Counted from the stretch's first letter, positions 52,274 through 60,183 are shown. The stretch: 64,000 bases of DNA from Fusibacter_A sp965140735 (GCA_965140735.1 OZ223306.1:4278001-4342000); one strand, 5' to 3'. Translations and numbers: made by a program. The notes: generated from the sequence alone by a model not told the origin.

Positions 52274-52615
52274 ATGGCAGGTTACAGAAAACTAGGACGT
52301 CCAACATCTCATAGAAATTTAATGCTTAGAAATCAAGTAACATCATTATTAAAAAATGGACGTATCGAGACTACTGTTACAAGAGCAAAAGAAACTAAGA
52401 AACTCGCTGAAAAAATGATCACTCTTGCAAAAAGAGGCGACTTACACGCAAGAAGACAAGTTTTGGCTTTTGTTACTGAAGAAACAGTTGTTAAAAGACT
52501 TTTCGATGAAATCGCTCCTAATTATAAAGAACGCAATGGTGGTTATACCAGATTAATCCAAACTGGTCCACGTAGAGGCGATGCAGCACCTATGTGCAAA
52601 TTAGAGTTAATCTAA
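52274..52615 (+). CDS. rplQ: 50S ribosomal protein L17
   Basis: 113 residues. YRKLGRPTSHRNLMLRNQVT and the end GPRRGDAAPMCKLELI are diagnostic. SD AAAGGAGGG overlaps the rpoA stop region. Last gene of the ribosomal cluster; two terminators follow. Confidence 0.98.
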   Translation: MAGYRKLGRPTSHRNLMLRNQVTSLLKNGRIETTVTRAKETKKLAEKMITLAKRGDLHARRQVLAFVTEETVVKRLFDEIAPNYKERNGGYTRLIQTGPRRGDAAPMCKLELI

Positions 52616-52623
52616 TAAACTGT

Positions 52624-52698
52624 GAGGGACTTAAGTTTAAGACTGAAGTCCCTTTCTTAAATACAAATAAACCACAGAGCTGAGGCTCGTGGTTTTAT
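52624..52698 (+). terminator. Two tandem terminators after rplQ
   Basis: GGGACTT and AAGTCCC enclose an imperfect hairpin at about 52626-52652, followed by CTTTCTT. A second hairpin follows: AACCAC-agAGC with GCTcgt-GGTTTT at about 52669-52695. Both end in T-rich stretches. Confidence 0.75.
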
Positions 52699-52798
52699 TA
52701 CATATTGCAACTATAATTAAAAAATATCATATTAAACCCCTAGAAAAGTTTATATTTAAGCAGTATACTGACATAGAGAAATAAGGGATGGTGATCAA

Positions 52799-53629
52799 AT
52801 GATCAAAACAGAGGGCTTATACTTTAGGTATCATGATGAAAAAGATGAAGAGAAATATGCACTAAAAGATGTTAATTTGCATGTAAAAGATGGTGAATTT
52901 GTCGTGATCATAGGCCATAATGGTTCAGGCAAATCAACACTTTCAAAACTTCTAAATGGCATTTTCTTGCCTACGAGAGGGAAAATATATATAGATCAAA
53001 TGGATACTTCTGATGAAGAACTCATCTGGGAAATCAGAAAAACAGCGGGCATGGTCTTTCAAAATCCTGACAATCAACTTGTGGCAACTATAGTAGAAGA
53101 AGATGTTGCATTTGGTCCAGAAAATATCGGATTGCCACCCGTTGAAATTCGAAAACGTGTGGATGAAGCACTTGAAATTGTGAGCATGACACCTTTTAAA
53201 AGAAAGCCACCACATCATCTATCAGGTGGGCAAAAGCAAAGAGTTGCCATTGCAGGCATACTTGCTATGAAGCCAAAATGTATCATATTTGATGAACCTA
53301 CAGCCATGCTCGATCCATCGGGTCGTAAAGAAGTGGTTAAAACTATAGAATATCTTAATAAAAAGGAAAAAATGACCGTTATTCATATTACACATTATAT
53401 GGATGAGGCAGTCAATGCAGATCGCATTATCGTAATGGATGATGGTCAGATTGTGCTTCAAGGGACGCCGAGAGAAGTTTTTTCTGAGGTAGAGCATTTA
53501 AAGCGCATAGGTCTTGATGTGCCACAAATTACTCAACTTGCTTATGAGCTCAACCAAAGCGGTTATAATATATCCACTGAAAGTCTAACCGTACAAGAGC
53601 TGGTGGAGGAATTATGTCAATTAGTATAA
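52799..53629 (+). CDS. ecfA1: Energy-coupling factor transporter ATPase EcfA1
   Basis: 276 residues, ABC ATPase. Walker A IGHNGSGKST, signature LSGGQKQRVAIAG and Walker B CIIFDEPTAMLDP are all present. With EcfA2 and EcfT it powers vitamin and metal uptake by separate S components, none of which is encoded nearby, so this is a group II (shared) module. SD GGGATGGTG is weak. It overlaps ecfA2 by 16 bases. Confidence 0.96.
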   Translation: MIKTEGLYFRYHDEKDEEKYALKDVNLHVKDGEFVVIIGHNGSGKSTLSKLLNGIFLPTRGKIYIDQMDTSDEELIWEIRKTAGMVFQNPDNQLVATIVEEDVAFGPENIGLPPVEIRKRVDEALEIVSMTPFKRKPPHHLSGGQKQRVAIAGILAMKPKCIIFDEPTAMLDPSGRKEVVKTIEYLNKKEKMTVIHITHYMDEAVNADRIIVMDDGQIVLQGTPREVFSEVEHLKRIGLDVPQITQLAYELNQSGYNISTESLTVQELVEELCQLV

Positions 53630-54576
53630 AGAACTTATCACATATATATGATTATGGAACACCGAATGAAACCATAGCGATAGAAAATGTAAACCTTGAA
53701 ATAGAGCACGGTGAATTCATAGGGCTTATTGGTCATACTGGCTCTGGCAAGTCCACTTTAATTCAACAACTTAATGGGTTGCTAAAACCTTCAAAGGGCA
53801 CGATCGTTGTAAATGGACTTAACATAACAGAAGGTCTAGCAAATTTAGATAAACCAAAGAAAAGATCTCGAAGCGAACAAAGAAAGCTCTCAAAAGAGAG
53901 AAAGCGTAAATTATTAGATGTTAGAAGAAAGGTAGGGCTGGTTTTTCAATATCCCGAATATCAGCTTTTCGAAGAAACCATTGAAAAAGATATTGCCTTT
54001 GGGCCTTCTAATCTCGGACTCAGTGAGAGCGATGTTAAAGCACGTGTAAAAGAAGCAATGTCGCTTGTGGGCATTGATTATGAAGTATACAAAGATCGAT
54101 CTCCATTTGAACTCAGTGGTGGACAAAAGAGACGTGTTGCAATTGCAGGTGTACTTGCTATGAAGCCAGAAGTTCTTATTTTAGATGAACCTACAGCAGG
54201 ACTTGATCCTCGTGGGCGTGATGAAATTTTAGCTCAAATTAAAAATTTGCATGATAAGAATAAATTGACGGTTATTATAGTGTCACATAGCATGGAAGAT
54301 ATGGCGAAGATTGCAAATCGTCTTATTGTTATGAATAAAGGAAAAGTTGTTTTTGATGACTCACCTCATAAGGTTTTTAAAGAAATCGATACACTTGAAG
54401 AAATTGGTCTAGCTGTGCCTCAAATTTCATATTTAGCAAGGGCGCTCAATAAAGCGGGATTTCATTTAAGCGATGAAATTATAACAATTGAAGAAGCATT
54501 AAAGGCCCTAAAAGAACAGCTTCCAGCTATTCGTCCGATAAAAGAAAATTTTAAAGGAGGGAAAGCATCATGTTAA
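53614..54576 (+). CDS. ecfA2: Energy-coupling factor transporter ATPase EcfA2
   Basis: 320 residues, about 30 longer than usual. Walker A IGHTGSGKST, signature LSGGQKRRVAIAG, Walker B ILDEPTAGLDP. The extra length is a basic insertion (about residues 77-105, with KKRSRSEQRKLSKERKRKL) between Walker A and the Q loop. SD GGAGGAA lies inside ecfA1; the gene overlaps ecfT by seven bases. Confidence 0.96.
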   Translation: MSISIKNLSHIYDYGTPNETIAIENVNLEIEHGEFIGLIGHTGSGKSTLIQQLNGLLKPSKGTIVVNGLNITEGLANLDKPKKRSRSEQRKLSKERKRKLLDVRRKVGLVFQYPEYQLFEETIEKDIAFGPSNLGLSESDVKARVKEAMSLVGIDYEVYKDRSPFELSGGQKRRVAIAGVLAMKPEVLILDEPTAGLDPRGRDEILAQIKNLHDKNKLTVIIVSHSMEDMAKIANRLIVMNKGKVVFDDSPHKVFKEIDTLEEIGLAVPQISYLARALNKAGFHLSDEIITIEEALKALKEQLPAIRPIKENFKGGKASC

Positions 54577-55358
54577 GAGATATTACAATTGGCCAATACT
54601 ATAGTGTGGACTCAAGTATTCATAAAATGGATCCTAGATTTAAAATTATTGCGTCTACACTTTATCTGATCTCATTGTTTATTATTCAGAATATATATGC
54701 GTATGCATTGGTCATTGCATTCATTGGCGTTGCAATCGTATTATCACGAGTGCCCGTAGGATTTGTAATGAGAGGGCTTAAACCCATCTTTATGCTCATT
54801 ATATTTGCCTTTGTTATTAATATATTTTTGACACCAGGAGAGCCTTTTTTTAAGTGGGGGATAATAAGTATATCGTTAGAAGGCGTAGAAAGAGCCTTTT
54901 TCATGGCTCTGAGATTGATCTTATTGATCGTAGGAACATCTCTGTTAACCTTGACTACTTCTCCGATTGAATTGACAGATGGTATTGAATATTTACTCAA
55001 TCCATTAAAAAAAGTTGGATTACCAGCTCATGAACTCGCAATGATGATGACCATTGCACTTCGGTTTATACCAACACTGCTTGAAGAAACAGACAAGATT
55101 ATGAAAGCACAGATGGCAAGAGGCGCTGATTTTGAAAGTGGGAACTTGATAAGTCGAGCAAAGGCTCTCATTCCGCTTTTAGTCCCTTTATTTATAAGTG
55201 CTTTTAGAAGAGCCGATGAACTTGCAATGGCTATGGAAGCGCGATGTTATCGTGGTGGTGAAGGTAGAACTCGAATGAAGGTGCTCAAATACACAAAGTA
55301 TGACTTAAGAGGCCTATTTGCAATTATCTTGTATTTAGCATTTTGCATCGTCCTATGA
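54570..55358 (+). CDS. ecfT: Energy-coupling factor transporter transmembrane protein EcfT
   Basis: 262 residues with several membrane helices and the two cytoplasmic coupling motifs AQMARGAD and AMEARCYRG, which touch the two ATPases. SD AAAGGAGGG is inside ecfA2. It overlaps truA by four bases in an ATGA junction. Confidence 0.96.
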   Translation: MLRDITIGQYYSVDSSIHKMDPRFKIIASTLYLISLFIIQNIYAYALVIAFIGVAIVLSRVPVGFVMRGLKPIFMLIIFAFVINIFLTPGEPFFKWGIISISLEGVERAFFMALRLILLIVGTSLLTLTTSPIELTDGIEYLLNPLKKVGLPAHELAMMMTIALRFIPTLLEETDKIMKAQMARGADFESGNLISRAKALIPLLVPLFISAFRRADELAMAMEARCYRGGEGRTRMKVLKYTKYDLRGLFAIILYLAFCIVL

Positions 55359-56125
55359 GTGAACATTTAATGAAAAACATGTTGATGGTCATAAGTTATG
55401 ATGGTTCAGAATACAAAGGGTGGCAAAGACAACCACATGAAGTGAGTATTCAAGGTACGATTGAAAAAACACTTAAAATACTGTTAAGAGAAGAAATTCT
55501 AATCCATGGTGCTGGTCGCACAGATTCAGGCGTTCATAGCATAAAGGGACAGACGGCTTCTTTTAGTTTAACGACCAATATTAAAGCAGAACAATTAAAA
55601 TATGCGCTAAATAGAGCACTCCCAGCTTCCATTCATATTGATAAGATGACAATTGTACCAGATACTTTTCATGCGAGATATAAGGCAATCGGAAAAACTT
55701 ATCAATATATAATCGATCAAAGTTATGAGGCCAATCCTCTCAGGGCAAAGTATGTTCATCATCTGGATAAGCCACTTGATTTTGAAGCGATCAAGTGTGC
55801 CATGCCCTTTTTCATAGGGACACATGACTTTAAAACTTTTATGGCATCCGGAAGCAAAATAGAAGATACTGTTAGAACGATCTACTCTTTTACGCTAGAA
55901 AAGCATGAAAATGAATATGTTTTTACAATCTCAGGCAGCGGGTTCTTATATAACATGATTCGAATCATTATGGGAAGTCTTATACAGGTAGGCTATCATA
56001 AAATAAAGCCAGATGAAATACCTGAAATAATTATGAGCGGTGATCGATCGAGAGCAAGGTACACGGCACCTGCAAGCGGATTATATCTCATAAATGTAGA
56101 TTATGAGCAAGACCTGTTTAAATAA
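55355..56125 (+). CDS. truA: tRNA pseudouridine(38-40) synthase TruA
   Basis: 256 residues. Catalytic Asp in GAGRTDSGVHS; MLMVISYDGSEYKGWQRQ is the usual start and SGSGFLYNMIRIIMG the C-terminal motif. The ATG at 55355 forms an ATGA overlap with the ecfT stop; an ATG at 55370 would also fit the family. The order ecfA1-ecfA2-ecfT-truA-rplM-rpsI is the classic Firmicutes one. Confidence 0.96.
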   Translation: MSEHLMKNMLMVISYDGSEYKGWQRQPHEVSIQGTIEKTLKILLREEILIHGAGRTDSGVHSIKGQTASFSLTTNIKAEQLKYALNRALPASIHIDKMTIVPDTFHARYKAIGKTYQYIIDQSYEANPLRAKYVHHLDKPLDFEAIKCAMPFFIGTHDFKTFMASGSKIEDTVRTIYSFTLEKHENEYVFTISGSGFLYNMIRIIMGSLIQVGYHKIKPDEIPEIIMSGDRSRARYTAPASGLYLINVDYEQDLFK

Positions 56126-56157
56126 ATAAAAAATGATAGTAAATAGTACAAAACCTA

Positions 56158-56186
56158 TTGACAGTAAGGACGAGATACTATAAAAT
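56158..56186 (+). promoter_or_regulatory. Promoter of rplM-rpsI
   Basis: TTGACA (56158-56163), a 17-bp spacer and TAAAAT (56181-56186). Confidence 0.75.
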
Positions 56187-56189
56187 AGG

Positions 56190-56250
56190 TTGTGGTCTGT
56201 TAAGTAACAGACGTGAATACGATCGATAAAATCCTGCCCCGGGTTTTAAG
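56190..56250 (+). ncRNA. Ribosomal protein L13 leader (probable)
   Basis: Two hairpins before rplM: GTCTGTT-aagt-AACAGAC (56195-56212) and AAAATCC-tgcccc-GGGTTTT (56228-56247). Their size and place agree with the L13 leader known in Firmicutes, thought to be bound by L13. Match by eye only. Confidence 0.6.
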
Positions 56251-56286
56251 ATATAAATGGTGAAATAAATTCAAGGAGGTCATTCG

Positions 56287-56721
56287 ATGAAGTCTTATGT
56301 TGCAAAACCACTAGAAATCGAAAGAAAGTGGTATGTAGTTGACGCTGACGGTAAAACATTAGGAAGATTAGCATCAGAAGTTGCGAAAATCCTAAGAGGT
56401 AAACATAAAGCAATTTATACTCCTCATGTTGACACAGGAGATTTTGTAATTATAGTCAATGCAGAAAAAGTTAAATTAACAGGTAAAAAATTGGATCAAA
56501 AAATGTTCAGATGGCATACAGGTTATATAGGTCATTTGAAAGAAAGAACATACAGAGATATGTTACAAAACAAACCAGAAACAGTTGTTGAAGCTGCTAT
56601 CAAAGGGATGTTACCACATAACTCATTAGGTAGTGCAATGTACACTAAATTAAAAGTATACGCAGGTCCTGAGCACAAGCATGAAGCTCAAAAACCTGAA
56701 GTACTTGAATTAAATCTGTAG
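56287..56721 (+). CDS. rplM: 50S ribosomal protein L13
   Basis: 144 residues. WYVVDADGKTLGRLASEVAK and GMLPHNSLGSAMYTKLKVYA are diagnostic. SD CAAGGAGGT. Early-assembling 50S protein, cotranscribed with rpsI. Confidence 0.98.
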   Translation: MKSYVAKPLEIERKWYVVDADGKTLGRLASEVAKILRGKHKAIYTPHVDTGDFVIIVNAEKVKLTGKKLDQKMFRWHTGYIGHLKERTYRDMLQNKPETVVEAAIKGMLPHNSLGSAMYTKLKVYAGPEHKHEAQKPEVLELNL

Positions 56722-56731
56722 GAGGTAACTG

Positions 56732-57127
56732 ATGACTAAGACGATTCAATATCGAGGTACAGGTAGAAGAAAAACTTCAATCGCTAGAGTTAGATTATTA
56801 CCTGGTACAGGAAAATATATTGTAAACGGACAAACACTTGATCAATATTTCGATTATGAAATTTTGAGAAGAGAAGTTCAAAGACCTTTAGACTTAACAA
56901 AAACAGTTGGTAAATATGATGTTATTGTTAAAGTTGAGGGTGGTGGATTTACTGGACAAGCTGGTGCAGTAAGACACGGTCTTTCAAGAGCATTATTACA
57001 AGTTGATCCAGAATTCAGATCGACTTTAAAATCTGCTGGATTCTTAACAAGAGATCCAAGAATGAAAGAAAGAAAGAAATATGGTCTTAAAGCTGCGAGA
57101 AGAGCACCTCAGTTCTCAAAAAGATAA
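56732..57127 (+). CDS. rpsI: 30S ribosomal protein S9
   Basis: 131 residues. Its C-terminal Lys-Arg end (APQFSKR) touches P-site tRNA. GTGRRKTSIARVRLLPGTG is diagnostic. SD AGGAGGT. Followed by a terminator that closes the core-gene part of the window. Confidence 0.98.
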   Translation: MTKTIQYRGTGRRKTSIARVRLLPGTGKYIVNGQTLDQYFDYEILRREVQRPLDLTKTVGKYDVIVKVEGGGFTGQAGAVRHGLSRALLQVDPEFRSTLKSAGFLTRDPRMKERKKYGLKAARRAPQFSKR

Positions 57128-57147
57128 TCAAGACAACAATTCAAACA

Positions 57148-57180
57148 AAAAGAGTCACATTATGTGGCTCTTTTATTTTT
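57148..57180 (+). terminator. Terminator of rplM-rpsI
   Basis: AAAGAGTCACAT and ATGTGGCTCTTT form a near-perfect hairpin (57148-57173) with TTATTTTT after it. Confidence 0.85.
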
Positions 57181-57189
57181 GCCTAAAAT

Positions 57190-57378
57190 CACTATATATA
57201 GTATTTAGAGGGCGTATCAAAACGATATATAGTATTGCGATGAGTTGAAAGCATTAAACAGTGTAATTTAATCAAAGACTATCACGTTGCTAAATGTGGC
57301 TGAAAATCGGTAGAAATGGCTTGATGTTTATACAGTTTCACACAGGAAAAAATTGAGCGTGTATAAAATACACTCAAA
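57190..57378. repeat. Repeats in the gap after rpsI
   Basis: The 57181-57439 gap holds no gene I can support. It contains the palindrome ACTATATATAGT near 57191, a repeated TATATAGTATT about 34 bases further on, and an inverted repeat TTGA-gc-GTGTAT / ATACAC-TCAA near 57354-57377. Confidence 0.45.
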
Positions 57379-57439
57379 GAAAATAGCTGTATTAATTATG
57401 ATATTCAAACTAAGTAATTTTAGATTGTAAACTTTGTTA

Positions 57440-57799
57440 ATGAGAATACAAAGCTACACTATATACTACAGCGAAACAGCTTATGTTAATTATAAATGGT
57501 TTGCATTTCCTGGTTGGGACTATTTTAATGGCTATCTTAAGTTAATAGGAGATACTACTTCAAATTCATATGGTACAAAATTTTTTAGTAGTTTTTCATC
57601 AGTAAATTTCTATTCAGATTCAACTAAAAATGGTGTAGAGGACTTTTCATATAAAAAGGCATTGATTGATAGTAGCAGAACTTACGCTATTAATTTTTCA
57701 TCTAATGTAACCATTCGCCGAAGCTCCACTGACTCTGTAAGGTACCCCGTTACAGGTTATGTTGAGTTTTACGCTAGTGGTGGATCACACGTTTACTAA
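57440..57799 (+). CDS. Orphan beta-rich hypothetical protein, possibly 5'-truncated
   Basis: 119 residues from the ATG at 57440. It is rich in Ser, Tyr, Phe and Thr with alternating polar and aromatic residues (for example YVEFYASGGSHVY at the end), like a secreted beta-sandwich. No signal peptide and no SD are visible, and a stop codon lies in frame at 57428. It may therefore be the 3' remnant of a longer exported protein. I do not recognise a family. Confidence 0.45.
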   Translation: MRIQSYTIYYSETAYVNYKWFAFPGWDYFNGYLKLIGDTTSNSYGTKFFSSFSSVNFYSDSTKNGVEDFSYKKALIDSSRTYAINFSSNVTIRRSSTDSVRYPVTGYVEFYASGGSHVY

Positions 57800-57870
57800 T
57801 TGATAATTAGGCAATAAATCATTGTATTTATCGATCTTTGAGATGGTTTGATAAAAGCCACCTCAGTTTA

Positions 57871-57879
57871 TGTTATAAT
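57871..57879 (+). promoter_or_regulatory. Extended -10 before the two-TM miniprotein
   Basis: TGT-TATAAT at 57871-57879, a consensus extended -10, about 40 bases before the start codon. Confidence 0.55.
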
Positions 57880-57917
57880 AAAATAAAAGAATAAACTTTT
57901 TATGGAGGAGGCGTTTT

Positions 57918-58088
57918 ATGAAAAAAAAAATATACCCCATAATTATACTGTTTTCATATCCAATTACACTGATAATATTGACAATATTAAGAGTAGCCAC
58001 AAGAGGATCTGTTGATTATAATACTATTCCAATCGTATTAATCACTATTTCTATCGTTATATTCTCATTCATTAAGTACAAAGAGTAG
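57918..58088 (+). CDS. Two-TM miniprotein, 56 aa
   Basis: A short gene read by eye. SD GGAGGAGG lies seven bases before the ATG, a promoter -10 is upstream and a terminator follows, so it has a full transcription unit of its own. The product begins MKKKIYPIIILFSYPITLII, has a short basic/polar turn (RVATRGSVDYNT), then a second hydrophobic stretch (IPIVLITISIVIFSFIK) and ends KYKE. Two membrane helices are likely. No family recognised. Confidence 0.7.
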   Translation: MKKKIYPIIILFSYPITLIILTILRVATRGSVDYNTIPIVLITISIVIFSFIKYKE

Positions 58089-58098
58089 TAAAAAAGGA

Positions 58099-58133
58099 CA
58101 TGCGTAGATTATTTTTCTCGCATGCTTTTTTTC
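58099..58133 (+). terminator. Terminator after the miniprotein
   Basis: CATGCG (58099-58104) pairs with CGCATG (58119-58124), then C and a run of seven T residues. Confidence 0.7.
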
Positions 58134-58226
58134 TTTTAGAGATAATCAATTATTTCATTGAGTTTTAGAGTGCAAGTTGCATATTCAGTTATTGCCCCTA
58201 AATTGCAATAATAAATTGAACTATAT

Positions 58227-58536
58227 ATGAATACAATAAAAATAAACTGTGAGTATCGCCGAATTCAAGCCATATATTTGTATGAAACTGGAGAAGTTAC
58301 TAAGCTTCCAGATGCAATCTATGTTAAAGACACCCTACATTTTAAAAAGCTATCATCAATAACTGGTATATTTGACGGAATTTCTACATTCCTTGATAGA
58401 TTCAAAGGGTGCTTTCAAGGTCAGTAACGATGATGAACTAAAGCTTCTATTATATGGTATAGATCAAAGGTTTTATACAACACCAGATGGAAGAGAGCGA
58501 AGAATAGCAAACTCAGCAATTCCAATAACTACATGA
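58227..58536 (+). pseudogene. Frameshifted remnant of an unknown gene
   Basis: An ATG frame runs to 58427 (66 residues, IYLYETGEVTKLPDAIYVKD). At about 58405-58420 the coding character continues in another frame, giving FKVSNDDELKLLLYGIDQRF and then PDGRERRIANSAIPITT up to a stop at 58536. The two parts read like one protein of about 100 residues broken by a single indel. No SD is visible. Family unknown; could also be two unrelated chance frames. Confidence 0.4.
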
Positions 58537-58556
58537 GTTTATATGACTAATTTAGG

Positions 58557-58577
58557 TTTACACACGATTTACACACG
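58557..58577. repeat. Tandem TTTACACACG repeat
   Basis: TTTACACACG at 58557-58566 and again at 58568-58577 (11-base period). Similar short tandem motifs occur near integrase arm or attachment sites, but no integrase or target gene is here, so this is only suggestive of a former element. Besides this and the terminator, the 58537-58794 stretch holds nothing I can support. Confidence 0.45.
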
Positions 58578-58726
58578 GTAAAAATGGAAAATTTGAAGGA
58601 ATGACAAATTGGTACAATATATAGTGTGTGAAGGTGGAAAATGGTCAATATTTCGTGGTTTGTAATTCATGGATTTTCCTAAGGTAATTCTCAAAAAGAT
58701 AGAGATCAATTTATACAAGATATACA

Positions 58727-58763
58727 AAAAGCCTTGCGAATTTATATTTGCAAGGCTTTTATA
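58727..58763 (+). terminator. Rho-independent terminator upstream of padR gene 1
   Basis: AAAAGCCTTGC (58727-58737) and GCAAGGCTTTT (58750-58760), a perfect 11-bp stem with T residues in the arm. No intact gene directly precedes it. Confidence 0.8.
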
Positions 58764-58794
58764 CGCTATAAATGCTGAATTCATCAAAAGTGAA

Positions 58795-58840
58795 TTGACA
58801 ACGTATATATTGTATTATATAATATACTCAGCACTGAGTA
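58795..58840 (+). promoter_or_regulatory. Consensus promoter and palindromic operator of padR gene 1
   Basis: A perfect TTGACA (58795-58800)-N17-TATAAT (58818-58823). The palindrome TACTCAG-ca-CTGAGTA (58825-58840) starts one base after the -10 and covers the start site. The same palindrome recurs at 59430-59445, so it is the likely PadR operator and the gene is probably self-repressed. Confidence 0.85.
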
Positions 58841-58856
58841 AACTAAAAGGAAGATC

Positions 58857-59408
58857 ATGTATACTATGAAAGTACCATTTTATATATTGGGTTTATTATT
58901 GCGTTACGGTCCCCAACATGGATATAAACTAATGCAGTTGATTGAAGAAAGAATTTCAGATTTTGCGAAGATTAAGTTGCCTACTATTTATTATCATTTA
59001 CAGAAGTTAGATGAGCAAGCTTATATAAACAAGACAATTGATAAGGATGGGAATAGACCTGAGAAGTTCATCTATACAATTACAGAAAAAGGAATAGATC
59101 ATTATAATGTACTCTATTCAAAAATGTTAGATGAGGACTATTTACCTGAATTTGCAATAGATGGCGTGTTGTTTTATAGTGATAAAGTAGATCAGAGTAT
59201 ATTGCTTGATAAGCTTGAAAAGAAGAGAAATGATTTAGGCAAAAAAATTGAGAGTCTAAATAGTCATAAAAAAAATTCAATAGCACATATAGCACATATA
59301 GGTGACCATGGACAAATATGCACAGAATTAATTTTTGACCATCATATTTGTCATCTAGAAGCAGAATATTCATGGCTCAATAAAGTCTTAGAGGGATTGA
59401 AAGCATAA
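58857..59408 (+). CDS. PadR-family transcriptional regulator 1 (long, with effector domain)
   Basis: 183 residues. The winged-helix PadR domain (about 1-85: YILGLLLRYGPQHGYKLMQL, TIYYHLQKLDEQAYI) is followed by a helical C-terminal dimer/effector domain of the PadR-s2 type with a His-rich stretch (HIAHIGDHG, DHHICHLEAE). SD AAAAGGAAG before the ATG; ATG at 58866 is an alternative. Some PadR members sense phenolic acids or drugs; the ligand here is unknown. Operators at its own promoter and at that of the next gene suggest local repression of both. Confidence 0.92.
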   Translation: MYTMKVPFYILGLLLRYGPQHGYKLMQLIEERISDFAKIKLPTIYYHLQKLDEQAYINKTIDKDGNRPEKFIYTITEKGIDHYNVLYSKMLDEDYLPEFAIDGVLFYSDKVDQSILLDKLEKKRNDLGKKIESLNSHKKNSIAHIAHIGDHGQICTELIFDHHICHLEAEYSWLNKVLEGLKA

Positions 59409-59420
59409 TCCCTTTTAATT

Positions 59421-59449
59421 TGACATAATACTCAGCGCTGAGTAATATG
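59421..59449 (+). promoter_or_regulatory. Promoter of the DUF2889-like gene with PadR operator in its spacer
   Basis: TTGACA (59421-59426)-N17-TAATAT (59444-59449). A perfect 16-bp palindrome TACTCAGCGCTGAGTA (59430-59445) fills the spacer. A bound repressor would block polymerase directly. Confidence 0.85.
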
Positions 59450-59536
59450 AGGGTTATTAGAAATTTAGCATGTTAGATTGATATTCAAGCAATAAAGCAA
59501 TCTATGTAAAAAGATCAGATGGAAGGAGAATAGAAC

Positions 59537-59980
59537 ATGAAAAAAGTGACGAGTAGAAATTTTACGGTTGACTATTATGAAAAAGAGGCAGAAATATGGT
59601 TGGTAAAAACACATTTACTAGATGATGCTCATGAGATTGAAGTTCAAGTAGAGGTAGATATGCGAGAAATGTCTTTAATAAATGCTGAAATTATATTCAA
59701 AAAATATCCTCTAGAGCATTGTAGAATGATAGAAGGACTAGCTTCTAAAATGATAGGAACAAAAATTGATTCTAATTTTTCAAGAAATATGATGACCATA
59801 TTTATGGGGGCTAAAGGCTGTCCTAATATTATGTCTTTATTAACCATATCGATCCCAGGCATTTTATATTACTATTATCCATATATGATGAAAACTGGGA
59901 AGATGGCATATGAGGCATGGGACGATATGATACGTACTGATCTTAAGAATGATTGCCTTGCACATACCATGAGAGTGTAA
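59537..59980 (+). CDS. DUF2889-like protein, PadR-controlled
   Basis: 147 residues, soluble. The pattern NFTVDYYEKEAEIWLVKTHL, then CRMIEGLASKMIGTKIDSNF, then GAKGCPNIMSLLTISIPGIL resembles DUF2889 proteins (their RxxxGCxHL motif), from memory only. Function unknown; DUF2889 genes often lie with catabolic genes, but none is here. SD GGAAGGAG before the ATG. Its promoter carries the PadR operator, so it is the likely PadR target. Confidence 0.7.
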   Translation: MKKVTSRNFTVDYYEKEAEIWLVKTHLLDDAHEIEVQVEVDMREMSLINAEIIFKKYPLEHCRMIEGLASKMIGTKIDSNFSRNMMTIFMGAKGCPNIMSLLTISIPGILYYYYPYMMKTGKMAYEAWDDMIRTDLKNDCLAHTMRV

Positions 59981-60040
59981 AATAATAAGCTGTTAATATG
60001 GATCAATTTAGTTTTTTATCTAATATAAGTCGTTATTTAT

Positions 60041-60078
60041 AAATTCTTGCAAACAGATGATTTGCAGGAATTTATTTA
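60041..60078 (+). terminator. Candidate terminator after the DUF2889-like gene
   Basis: AAATTCTTGCAAA (60041-60053) pairs with TTTGCAGGAATTT (60061-60073, one T-G), then ATTTATTT. Loop CAGATGA can also pair with TCATCTG at 60084-60090. Confidence 0.6.
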
Positions 60079-60109
60079 TTTCATCATCTGATAGTTTCAA
60101 AAATTTAAT

Positions 60110-60138
60110 TTGACGGATAACCTACCTTGCATTACAAT
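60110..60138 (+). promoter_or_regulatory. Promoter of padR gene 2
   Basis: TTGACG (60110-60115)-N17-TACAAT (60133-60138). No TACTCAG-type palindrome, so it is probably not controlled by PadR 1. Confidence 0.7.
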
Positions 60139-60183
60139 GTAGTAAGCGTCAGGTAAAATGAGTAAGTAGAGGTGAAACATAAT

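Noticed and set aside
57330..57350. TTTCACACAGGAAA, identical to part of the lacZ leader used in cloning vectors
   Set aside because: Only 14 bases match and the flanks do not resemble lac or a vector, so chance is more likely than contamination.
58669..58869. 66-codon plus-strand ORF before padR gene 1
   Set aside because: It reads through a terminator, a promoter and an operator and has no SD.
60116..60160. PadR 2 operator at its own promoter
   Set aside because: Short complementary pieces (CTAC/GTAG, TTAC/GTAA) exist but do not form a convincing dyad.
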